Of a DNA stretch of 64,000 bases, positions 25,734 through 32,616 are shown piece by piece. The notes under the pieces were generated by a model. The model searched no databases, was not told where the DNA came from, and was given only the letters and a program-made list of their open reading frames with translations. The position numbers and the translations under genes were made by a program. The DNA comes from Bradyrhizobium liaoningense (GTDB lineage Bacteria > Pseudomonadota > Alphaproteobacteria > Rhizobiales > Xanthobacteraceae), in the NCBI RefSeq assembly GCF_018130825.1, contig NZ_JAFCJS010000007.1:124001-188000 (forward strand), given 5' to 3'. The stretch's first letter is position 1; each line of letters begins with the position of its first letter.

Positions 25734-26632
25734 GTCGACCTCCACGGCATCACCAATTGTCCGGCGCCGCGGATGAGCAGGCTCGATCCCAATCCGAGCA
25801 CGCCGATCGCGATCATGCCGAGCGCGATGTCGGCATACTGGACCAGCGAATAGGCTTCCCAGGTGAAGTAGCCGATGCCGTACTGGCCTGAGATCATCTC
25901 GGCGGCGATCAGCGACACCCAGGCGACGCCCATGCCGACGGTGAGGCCGGTGAAGATGTGCGGCAGCGAGGCCGGGAAATACACCTCGCGGAAGATCGAG
26001 CGCTCGCGTGCGCCGAGACATTGCGCGGCGCGCACCAGCACGGGATCGACCAGCGACATGCCGTGCAGCGTGTTGACCAGGATCGGGAAGAACGAGCCGA
26101 GGAAGGTGATGAAGACGATGCTCTGCTCGTTCGTCGGCCACAGCATGATCGCCATCGGCACCCAGGCGATCGCCGGGATCGGCCGCAGCACTTCCGCGAC
26201 CGGGAAGATGATCTCATGCACCAGCTTGAAGCGGCCCATGATCAGGCCGAGCGGCACGCCGACGATGGCCGCCAGCGAGAAGCCGATGAAGATGCGCCGG
26301 CAGCTCAAGAGGATATGCATCAGGAATTTTGGATCGTGCATCGCCTTGGTGAAGCTCGCATAGACCGCGAGCGGCGAGGGCACGTTGGTGAAGCGCACGA
26401 AGAACACGACGCGATAGGTCGTGAGCAGGTGCCAGACCAGCAGGAACGCGATCAGGGAGGCGATGCCGATCGCGGTCGCACGCAGCCGGCCCTGGTTGAG
26501 CCGGTACCAGCGCAGCGCAAGCGTGCCGAAGGAAGGGGGCGTTGCGGGCGGCGTGACGGCGGGCACAGGGCCCGCCTCTGCAATTGCCGGCATGTTGTCC
26601 TCGGGATGTCTGACCAGCGCGGGACTGCTCAC
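25730..26632 (-). CDS. ABC transporter permease, SsuC/TauC type
   Basis: A 300-residue membrane protein with a long N-terminal hydrophilic part and about six helices. The permease (EAA) loop is visible as RAAQCLGARERSIFREVYFPASLPHIFTGL. It begins with GTG at 26632, overlapping the binding-protein stop (GTGA), and ends in ATGA overlap with the ATPase, so all three genes are translationally coupled. Confidence 0.9.
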   Translation of the reverse strand: MSSPALVRHPEDNMPAIAEAGPVPAVTPPATPPSFGTLALRWYRLNQGRLRATAIGIASLIAFLLVWHLLTTYRVVFFVRFTNVPSPLAVYASFTKAMHDPKFLMHILLSCRRIFIGFSLAAIVGVPLGLIMGRFKLVHEIIFPVAEVLRPIPAIAWVPMAIMLWPTNEQSIVFITFLGSFFPILVNTLHGMSLVDPVLVRAAQCLGARERSIFREVYFPASLPHIFTGLTVGMGVAWVSLIAAEMISGQYGIGYFTWEAYSLVQYADIALGMIAIGVLGLGSSLLIRGAGQLVMPWRST

Positions 26633-28050
26633 GTCTTGCCTCCACCGACGGCCGCCTTCACGGCGTCATCGAAGCCGAGCACCTTGCCGCCGATCTTGGC
26701 TGCATAGGCTTCGGCGTCCTTCTTCAGCAGGAACGGCGCGACATCGCCATTGCCGACCGCGAAGAAGGCCTGGTCGGCGAACAGCTTGATGCCGCGCGTG
26801 GTGTCGAAGACATAGGCGACGTTGATCTTCTTGCCCTTGGCCTTGAAGTCGGCATAGGCACCGAGCGTGCAGCTGGCTGACGAGAAGGGCATGATGCCGG
26901 CCTCATCGACCCAGACCTCGCCGGCCTTGCGAGGGTCGGCGATCGGCTTCTTGCAGAAAGCGTCTTCACCCGTGATTTCGTAGTTCTTGGTGCTCGCAAG
27001 CTGCGTGTCGTAGTCGAGCTTCATCTCGGCATAGGCCTTGCGGATGTAGCTGTCGTCGACCCACTTCTTCGGATCGAACTCCTTCATGCGACCGAGATTC
27101 TGCAGCACCTTGACGTCGGTCGCAGCTGCATCGATCAGAGCCGGCTTGATCGTGGGATCGGTGGTCATGTTGCCGCTGGGGCCTAAGAAGATGTAGACGA
27201 CTTCCTTGCTGATGCCGGTCCATTCCTGGATCTTTTCCGCGGCCAGCTTCGGATCGTCGCGCAGCCACTGGTTGGCAGCGATGACCGCCTTGAAGTAGGC
27301 AACGACGACCTCCGGATATTTCTCGGCGAAGTCGGTGCGGACGACGATGCCGTGGAAGGTCGGCAGGTTCGTCTCGACGCCGTCAAAGATCTTGCGCGCA
27401 AAGCCGCGGAACGGCAGCAGCTCGGCGAAGGGGACGAAGTCGGCATGCGCGTCGATCTTCTTCTCCTGCAGGTTGGTCGAACCGACCTCCGGGCTCTGGC
27501 TGACCAGCTGGAAGAAATCGGACGCGTAGCCGCGGTCCTGCATGGCCTTCAGCACCATGCCGTGCGCAGCGGAGCCGAAGGGCACGCTGACGAGTTTGCC
27601 CTTGAGATCGGCGAGGTCGTAATAGGGCGAGTCCTTGTGGACGACGAGGCCGTTGCCCGAGCCGGACAGGCTGTAGGCGGCGACGCCGATCAGGCGGCTC
27701 TTGCTCTCCGGATTGCTCTCGAAGGTGAAGCCGTTCACGATCAGCGGATAGTCGCCCATCATGCCGATCTGCAGCTTGTTCGCCATCATCGCGTTGGTGA
27801 CAGGCGGACCGGAGGTGAAATTCTGCCACTCCAGCTCGAACTTGATGTTGGCGTACTTGCCGTCCTTCGGCAGATATTTTTCGAGCAGATGCAACTGGCG
27901 GATGACGACGCCCGCGGTCACCGTGTTGGTCGTGGTGTCCTGCGTACCAATGCCGAGCGTGACGGTCTCCGCCGAAGCCGGCTGCGTGACGAGTAGCGCC
28001 AGCGACGTCACCGACATCGCGATCGAGAGCGTGGGAAGATGGCGGACCAT
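26629..28050 (-). CDS. SsuA/NMT1-type substrate-binding protein fused to a NosL-like domain
   Basis: A 473-residue exported protein. ATG 28050 was chosen for GAGG 6 bases upstream; two more in-frame ATGs lie within 12 bases. The Sec signal peptide ends at PASA. Residues about 28-350 form a nitrate/taurine-type binding protein (TVTLGIGTQ, QIGMMGDYPLIVNG, VSVPFGSAAHGMVLKAM). Residues about 361-473 resemble NosL: a Cys in GEDAFCKKP, GIMPFSSASCTLGAY, and the end DAEAYAAKIGGKVLGFDD, like the DA...GG.VL.F end of NosL. The CGM copper motif of NosL is not exact. NosL is a periplasmic copper-binding protein for nitrous oxide reductase, so the domain may bind a metal or metal complex. The SsuA part is firm; the NosL match is by eye. 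Confidence 0.82.
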   Translation of the reverse strand: MVRHLPTLSIAMSVTSLALLVTQPASAETVTLGIGTQDTTTNTVTAGVVIRQLHLLEKYLPKDGKYANIKFELEWQNFTSGPPVTNAMMANKLQIGMMGDYPLIVNGFTFESNPESKSRLIGVAAYSLSGSGNGLVVHKDSPYYDLADLKGKLVSVPFGSAAHGMVLKAMQDRGYASDFFQLVSQSPEVGSTNLQEKKIDAHADFVPFAELLPFRGFARKIFDGVETNLPTFHGIVVRTDFAEKYPEVVVAYFKAVIAANQWLRDDPKLAAEKIQEWTGISKEVVYIFLGPSGNMTTDPTIKPALIDAAATDVKVLQNLGRMKEFDPKKWVDDSYIRKAYAEMKLDYDTQLASTKNYEITGEDAFCKKPIADPRKAGEVWVDEAGIMPFSSASCTLGAYADFKAKGKKINVAYVFDTTRGIKLFADQAFFAVGNGDVAPFLLKKDAEAYAAKIGGKVLGFDDAVKAAVGGGKT

Positions 28051-28135
28051 TCTCATCCTCATTCGGTTGGATGTGCTGTGGTTGCCATGATTGGGTGAGG
28101 GCACCGGCAGGGCAAATCCGGAGTGGCCGCCGCAG

Positions 28136-28147
28136 TCGATTAGTTGC
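28136..28147 (-). promoter_or_regulatory. ACTAATYG motif copy upstream of the NosL-fused binding protein
   Basis: On the minus strand this reads GCAACTAATCGA, 85 bases before the binding-protein start. The same core occurs before the reductase gene (29647-29658), between the DUF971 and reductase genes (29584-29595), and before the AprA-like gene (30526-30537). Confidence 0.5.
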
Positions 28148-28231
28148 CGGGAAAAGCTGATTGCATACTCCTTGGGCAATCCTGCACTATAAAGCCGCTT
28201 GCCTGTGCATCGGCCGTGGTCGTGAGCCCCG

Positions 28232-29026
28232 TTAGTCCGAGGCCTGGCCGCGCATCTCCTCCAGCACGTCGGTCCGGCACACCACGATCTGCGACCGCTT
28301 GGTCACCACGATTCCCTTCTCCTGCATCCGCTTCAGGCTGATCGTGACCCATTGCCTGGTGGCGCCGACCATGTGGGCGATGTCGGCATGGGTGAAGGCC
28401 GCCGCGATCACGGTGCCGTCGGCGTCCTCGACGCCGTAGAGCTCGATGAGATGCAGCAACAGATGCGCAAGGCGCTGCGTGATCGAGCGCGTTCCCAGCA
28501 TCTGGGCCAGGGCCGAATAGCATTTGCCCTTGAAAGTCAGGCCTTCGATGAGGCCGATGGCGAGGTTGGGGATCTCTGCGGCAAGGGACCGCAGCTCCTT
28601 TCCGGGCAGGTGCACGACGCTGCAATTGCTGGATGCGACGCCGGACCATTGATGCACGGTGCCTTCGAACACTTCCGGTCCGCCGACGAAATTGCCGACA
28701 TGCCAATAGGCGAGCGTGATCTCGCGCCCGAGCGGCGACGTGTAGAACACGCGGATGCGGCCGCTCTCGATCAGCCAGATGCCGTCATGCTTGCCGCCCT
28801 GGCTGAACAGCGTCTGGCCGCGATTGAGCACCTTTCGCCGGCCCTGCTTCAGCACCAACTCCCGCTCGCGCGGCGAGAGCTTGTCCATCAACGGTGGTGG
28901 ACCGCCGATCCATTGCTGGTTCTCGGTGAGCAGCAGCGAGGAACTTCCGGCAGGCCGGACTGCCGGGGGAGCAGCCCCGCGAACCGCATTGGCCGCCTGC
29001 AACATCACTGCCTCCGGAACGTTCAA
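28232..29026 (-). CDS. Crp/Fnr-family transcriptional regulator
   Basis: A 264-residue regulator. The cyclic-nucleotide-binding-like barrel runs from about residue 55 (FSQGGKHDGIWLIESGRIRVFYTSPLGREITLAYW) to 150. The C-terminal winged helix has THADIAHMVGATRQWVTISLKRM. Its recognition helix (ATRQWVT) differs from Crp (SRETV) and Fnr (VETISRL). It lacks the N-terminal cysteine group of Fnr, so it is not an Fnr-type oxygen sensor by that mechanism. A 45-residue Pro/Ala-rich N-terminal tail is unusual. It lies directly before the binding-protein operon and within the redox cluster, so it is the best candidate regulator for the shared ACTAATYG motif. Confidence 0.88.
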   Translation of the reverse strand: MNVPEAVMLQAANAVRGAAPPAVRPAGSSSLLLTENQQWIGGPPPLMDKLSPRERELVLKQGRRKVLNRGQTLFSQGGKHDGIWLIESGRIRVFYTSPLGREITLAYWHVGNFVGGPEVFEGTVHQWSGVASSNCSVVHLPGKELRSLAAEIPNLAIGLIEGLTFKGKCYSALAQMLGTRSITQRLAHLLLHLIELYGVEDADGTVIAAAFTHADIAHMVGATRQWVTISLKRMQEKGIVVTKRSQIVVCRTDVLEEMRGQASD

Positions 29027-29115
29027 ATCGTTCTAAAGAGGAGCAATGTCCGTGCCAGATGGGGTGGGCCTCGCACGGAAGCGAGCATGTGGCAGCCCCG
29101 CGCCATTCACTCCGC

Positions 29116-29220
29116 TGTCATCGCCCGGCTTGACCGGGCGATCCAGTATTCCAGAGACAGCAATGGGTTACGGAAAGGCCGCGGCGTACTGGATGCCCCG
29201 GTCAAGCCGGGGCATGACAC
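29116..29220. repeat. palindromic intergenic repeat, family C, copy 1
   Basis: Begins TGTCATCGCCCGGCTTGACC and ends with its inverted form GGTCAAGCCGGGGCATGACA. Each arm can also fold on itself (CCCGG...CCGGG), giving a cruciform-like layout. A second copy with different arm tips is at 55686-55788. It lies between the Crp/Fnr-type gene and the DUF971 gene. Confidence 0.9.
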
Positions 29221-29230
29221 CGAATACTGG

Positions 29231-29536
29231 TCAGCGCCCAGCCAGGCTCAGCAGATACGTCTTCGGATAAATTCCCCTGTTATGGCCGTCCGAAAACGAG
29301 ATGTTCAGCCCGTAGCCGAGATCGCCGATCTCGGTGATCGCGATGCCGGGAAATGCTTCCGGGAAGCGGCCGTCGAAACGGGCGCGGGTGCAGTGGGCGC
29401 ATTTGCAGGAGAGGCGGAGTGTTTCGGCAGGGACGCTCAGCGCATCGTCCTGCGTGGTGCGGACGAGGAGCGAGGCGAGATCGGCGCTGGCTTCGTAGTC
29501 GGCCACGGTCGGTGCCACCAATGCGGTCATGGTCAT
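29231..29536 (-). CDS. DUF971-family protein
   Basis: A 101-residue protein. The DUF971 pattern is visible: VPAETLRLSCKCAHC at 37-51 (usually LR..C.CA.C), then FPGIAITEIGDLGYGLNISFSDGHNRGIYPKTYL, where YG....FSDGH..GIY is the strongest conserved part. The same domain is the N-terminal part of gamma-butyrobetaine hydroxylases and occurs near iron-sulfur proteins; its Cys residues suggest metal binding. GGAGG lies 7 bases before ATG 29536. The gene is divergent from the ferredoxin-NADP reductase gene and belongs to the redox cluster by position. Confidence 0.85.
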   Translation of the reverse strand: MTMTALVAPTVADYEASADLASLLVRTTQDDALSVPAETLRLSCKCAHCTRARFDGRFPEAFPGIAITEIGDLGYGLNISFSDGHNRGIYPKTYLLSLAGR

Positions 29537-29583
29537 GACGAACCTCCGGCTTCTCTCTACGCCCGAGCGGCTTCGCGCGAATA

Positions 29584-29595
29584 GCAACTAATTGC
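29584..29595 (+). promoter_or_regulatory. ACTAATYG motif in the DUF971/reductase divergent region
   Basis: GCAACTAATTGC, with GCAA and TTGC as inverted arms around CTAA. It lies 47 bases from the DUF971 start and 135 bases from the reductase start. Twelve-base copy differing at one position from that at 30526-30537. Confidence 0.5.
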
Positions 29596-29646
29596 CGGCG
29601 CGAGCGTGATGGGGTGCCTGCTCTTCGATCACCGGCTGCGAAATGT

Positions 29647-29658
29647 GAAACTAATCGA
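29647..29658 (+). promoter_or_regulatory. ACTAATYG motif before the ferredoxin-NADP reductase gene
   Basis: GAAACTAATCGA, 72 bases before ATG 29731. Nearly the same distance as the copy before the AprA-like gene (69 bases), which favours a fixed role in promoter control. It differs from the minus-strand copy at 28136-28147 at one of 12 positions. Confidence 0.5.
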
Positions 29659-29730
29659 CCGGGAATGACACTTCCGAATTGCCGGACTCTCTTCTCTCCG
29701 AGACCTTGGCGTCATCGAGAAGGAGAGACC

Positions 29731-30504
29731 ATGAGCGCATTTCAGAAGGAAAGGGTTTTGTCGGTTCGCCACTGGACCGAGTCCCTGTTCAGCTTCACCG
29801 CGACGCGCGATCCAGGCTTCCGCTTCCAGAACGGCCAGTTCGCCATGATCGGGCTCGAGGTCGAAGGCAAGCCGTTGATGCGGGCCTACAGCATGGCCAG
29901 CGCCAATCACGAGGAGGCGCTCGAATTCTTCTCGATCAAGGTGCAGGACGGCCCGCTGACCTCGCGCCTGCAGAAGATCCGGGAAGGCGACATCATCCTG
30001 GTCGGCCGCAAGGCCACGGGAACGCTGATCACCGGCAACCTCATTCCCGGAAAACGCCTGCTGCTGCTCTCGACCGGAACGGGCCTCGCGCCCTTCGCCA
30101 GCCTGATCAAGGACCCCGACGTCTACGAGAACTACGAGACCATCGTGCTCGCCCATGGCTGCCGCCAGGTCTCCGAGCTCGCCTATGGCGAACATGTCGT
30201 CGAGGGCCTGCGCAATCACGACTTCTTCGGCCCCTTGATCCGCGACAAGCTCGTCTACTACCCGACCGTCACCCGCGAGCCGTTCCGCAATCGCGGCCGC
30301 ATCACCGACCTGATCGCCACGGGCCAGCTGTTCGACGATATCGGCCAATCCGGCCTCGATATCGAGACCGACCGCATCATGCTCTGCGGCAGCCCGGGAA
30401 TGCTGGAGGAGCTGCACGCGATGTTCGCCGCGCGCGGCTTCGTCGAGGGCAATCACAGCCAGCCCGGCCATTTCGTGATCGAAAAGGCCTTCGTCGAGCG
30501 CTGA
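29731..30504 (+). CDS. fpr: ferredoxin-NADP+ reductase
   Basis: A 257-residue FAD protein of the bacterial Fpr type. FAD is bound by RAYSMAS near residue 51 and NADP(H) by STGTGLAPF near residue 115; LCGSPGM and a C-terminal ..HFVIEKAFVER end are also family features. It moves electrons between NADPH and ferredoxin. It is followed after 102 bases by an AprA-like flavoprotein and an AprB-like ferredoxin, so it probably feeds or drains that pair rather than serving as the housekeeping copy. AGGAGAGACC precedes the ATG. Confidence 0.9.
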   Translation: MSAFQKERVLSVRHWTESLFSFTATRDPGFRFQNGQFAMIGLEVEGKPLMRAYSMASANHEEALEFFSIKVQDGPLTSRLQKIREGDIILVGRKATGTLITGNLIPGKRLLLLSTGTGLAPFASLIKDPDVYENYETIVLAHGCRQVSELAYGEHVVEGLRNHDFFGPLIRDKLVYYPTVTREPFRNRGRITDLIATGQLFDDIGQSGLDIETDRIMLCGSPGMLEELHAMFAARGFVEGNHSQPGHFVIEKAFVER

Positions 30505-30517
30505 GGCGCAAATCGCA

Positions 30518-30549
30518 TCCCGGCGACAACTAATTGCTATCGCCGGGAC
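30518..30549 (+). promoter_or_regulatory. hairpin enclosing the ACTAATYG motif before the AprA-like gene
   Basis: CCCGGCGA and TCGCCGGG are exact inverted 8-base arms around a 13-base loop that contains CAACTAATTGC (motif 30526-30537). The element lies just after the reductase stop and about 60 bases before the AprA-like start. It could be a terminator-like structure, or an extended operator whose centre is the motif. Confidence 0.5.
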
Positions 30550-30606
30550 GCCGACTGAACAAATCTGATGCAAAGGCGCCGGGGATCGGCGAACCAGGAG
30601 CAAGTG

Positions 30607-32349
30607 ATGGCACTAGATCAGATCGTCGACGGACTTTCGGAGGTTTCCTGCGATGTGCTGGTGATCGGCGGCGGCACGGCCGGCCCGATGGCGGCGCTGA
30701 AGGCGAAGCTGAAGAACCCGAAGGCCAATGTAGTCCTGCTCGAAAAAGCCAATGTCAAGCGCTCCGGCGCGATCTCGATGGGCATGGACGGGCTCAACAA
30801 CGCCGTCATCCCCGGCTACGCGACGCCGGAGCAGTACACCAAGGAAATCACCATCGCCAATGACGGTATCGTCGATCAGAAGGCGGTCTATAAATACGCG
30901 CAGAACTGCTACAAGATCATCGAAGAACTCGACAGCTTCGGCATCCGCTTCCTGAAGAACGAGAACGGCGACTACGCCGTCAAGAAGGTGCACCACATCG
31001 GCACCTATGTGCTGCCGATGCCGAATGGTGAGACCGTGAAGAAGGCGCTCTATCGCCAGCTCCGCCGCGCCCGCATCCTGATCTCCAACCGCTACATGGC
31101 GACTCGGCTGCTGAAATCGAGCGACGGCCGCATCGCCGGCGCGATCTCCGTCAACACCCGCACCGCCGAGATGCTGGTGATCAAGGCCAAGGCCGTGATC
31201 CTCTGCATGGGTGCCGCCGGCCGGCTCGGTTTGCCGACCTCCGGCTACATGTTCGGCACTTATGAGAACGCCGCCAATTCCGGCGACGGCTACGCCATGG
31301 CCTATCACGCCGGTGCCGCGCTCGCGAACCTCGAATGCTTCCAGATCAACCCGCTGATCAAGGACTATAACGGCCCGGCTTGCGCCTATGTTGCGGGTCC
31401 CTTCGGTGCATATACGGCGAACAACGAGGGCTCGCGCTTCATCGAATGCGATTACTGGTCCGGCCAGATGATGCTGGAGTTCTACAACGAACTGCTGTCA
31501 GGCAAGGGCCCGGTGTTCCTGCAGCTCAAGCATCTGCACCCCGACACCATCTCCGAGATCGAATCGACGCTGCACAAGGTCGAGCGTCCGACGCGGGGCC
31601 TGTTCCAGCAGGGACGCGGCGTCGACTACCGCAGCGAGTCGATCGAGATGCACATCTCCGAGATCGGCTTCTGCTCCGGCCACAGCGCGTCCGGCGTGTT
31701 CGTCGACGACAATGCCCGCACCACCGTGCCGGGCCTTTATGCCGCCGGCGACATGGCGAGCGTGCCGCATAATTACATGCTCGGCGCCTTCACCAACGGT
31801 TCGGTTGCCGGCATCGACGCGATGGAATTCGCCGACAGCCACGACTTTGCGGAATTCGACGCCGCCGATGTCGCCAAGGAGCGCGACCGCGTCATGGCGC
31901 CGACCAAACGCGAGGACGGCATCCCGCCGAACCAGATCGAGTACAAGACGCGCCGCCTGGTCAACGACTACCTCCAGCCGCCGAAGGTCACACGCAAATA
32001 CGAGCTCGGCATGCGCCGCCTCGCCGAGGCGAGGGAGGACATGCAGGAGCGCATGATCGCGCGCAACGCGCACGAATTGCTGCGCGCCCTCGAAGTGCGG
32101 TCGATTATGGACTGCGCCGACATGGCCGCGCACGCCTCGCTCTATCGCGAGGAGAGCCGCTGGGGCCTCTATCACTGGCGCACGGATTTCCCGGAGAAGG
32201 ACAACGAGAACTGGTTCTGCCACACTTTGCTGTCCAAGCGCGACGGCAAGATGACCAGCGAGAAGCGCGCGGTCGAACCTTACGTCGTGCCGATCGCCGA
32301 CGACGAGAAGGACCTCTACGACAAGCAGCGCATCCGCGCGACCGCCTGA
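30607..32349 (+). CDS. AprA-like (adenylylsulfate reductase alpha/fumarate reductase family) flavoprotein
   Basis: A 580-residue FAD-dependent oxidoreductase. The FAD-binding motif is VLVIGGGTAGPMAAL, with glycines at 21-26. EKANVKRSGAISMGMDGLNN follows; RSGA after the second FAD strand is shared with AprA. GLYAAGDMASVPHNYMLGAF is the C-terminal FAD segment. The chain is shorter than AprA of sulfate reducers (usually above 610). AGGAG lies 6 bases before ATG 30607. The next gene encodes an AprB-like ferredoxin, which supports the AprA relation. No sat, qmo, aprM or dsr genes are near, so a role in dissimilatory sulfate metabolism is unlikely. AsfA of arylsulfonate desulfurisation, known as a reductase paired with a ferredoxin, is an alternative relative to test. 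Confidence 0.8.
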   Translation: MALDQIVDGLSEVSCDVLVIGGGTAGPMAALKAKLKNPKANVVLLEKANVKRSGAISMGMDGLNNAVIPGYATPEQYTKEITIANDGIVDQKAVYKYAQNCYKIIEELDSFGIRFLKNENGDYAVKKVHHIGTYVLPMPNGETVKKALYRQLRRARILISNRYMATRLLKSSDGRIAGAISVNTRTAEMLVIKAKAVILCMGAAGRLGLPTSGYMFGTYENAANSGDGYAMAYHAGAALANLECFQINPLIKDYNGPACAYVAGPFGAYTANNEGSRFIECDYWSGQMMLEFYNELLSGKGPVFLQLKHLHPDTISEIESTLHKVERPTRGLFQQGRGVDYRSESIEMHISEIGFCSGHSASGVFVDDNARTTVPGLYAAGDMASVPHNYMLGAFTNGSVAGIDAMEFADSHDFAEFDAADVAKERDRVMAPTKREDGIPPNQIEYKTRRLVNDYLQPPKVTRKYELGMRRLAEAREDMQERMIARNAHELLRALEVRSIMDCADMAAHASLYREESRWGLYHWRTDFPEKDNENWFCHTLLSKRDGKMTSEKRAVEPYVVPIADDEKDLYDKQRIRATA

Positions 32350-32380
32350 TCCACCAGAACACAGCAACAGGAGACAGCAA

Positions 32381-32614
32381 ATGCCTCTCGCGTCCTATCA
32401 GACATCGGTTCCGGTGGTCGTCGACGACGCCAAATGCATCGCCGACAAGGGCTGCACCGTCTGCGTCGACGTCTGTCCGCTCGACGTCTTGCGCATCAGC
32501 GACATGACCAACAAGGCCTACATGGCCTATGACGAGTGCTGGTACTGCATGCCCTGCGAGGCCGATTGCCCGACCGGCGCCGTCACCGTCAACATTCCCT
32601 ATCTGTTGAGGTGA
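32381..32614 (+). CDS. AprB-like ferredoxin, two [4Fe-4S] clusters
   Basis: A 77-residue ferredoxin. The first cluster set is CIADKGCTVCVDVCP (C-x5-C-x2-C-x3-CP) and the second is CWYCMPCEADCP (C-x2-C-x2-C-x3-CP). The segment around the second cluster, ECWYCMPCEADCPTGAVTV, resembles the AprB sequence (CWxCYSCxKxCPQGAI). It lacks the roughly 70-residue tail by which AprB wraps around AprA. It starts 31 bases after the flavoprotein gene and ends 2 bases before the HEAT-repeat gene, so the three are one transcript. It is the likely electron carrier between the Fpr-type reductase and the flavoprotein. Confidence 0.87.
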   Translation: MPLASYQTSVPVVVDDAKCIADKGCTVCVDVCPLDVLRISDMTNKAYMAYDECWYCMPCEADCPTGAVTVNIPYLLR

Positions 32615-32616
32615 TC

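Noticed and set aside
26629..26970. A nos (nitrous oxide reductase) locus
   Set aside because: Only a NosL-like domain is present. No nosZ, nosD, nosF, nosY or nosR pattern occurs in the window.
30568..30606. Upstream extension of the AprA-like protein to 30568
   Set aside because: The extension lacks a ribosome site, while ATG 30607 has AGGAG at 6 bases and gives the normal N-terminus before the FAD motif.
30607..32614. True dissimilatory adenylylsulfate reductase (AprBA)
   Set aside because: The flavoprotein is shorter than AprA, the ferredoxin lacks the AprB tail, and sat, qmo, aprM and dsr are absent nearby. I call it only AprA/AprB-like.
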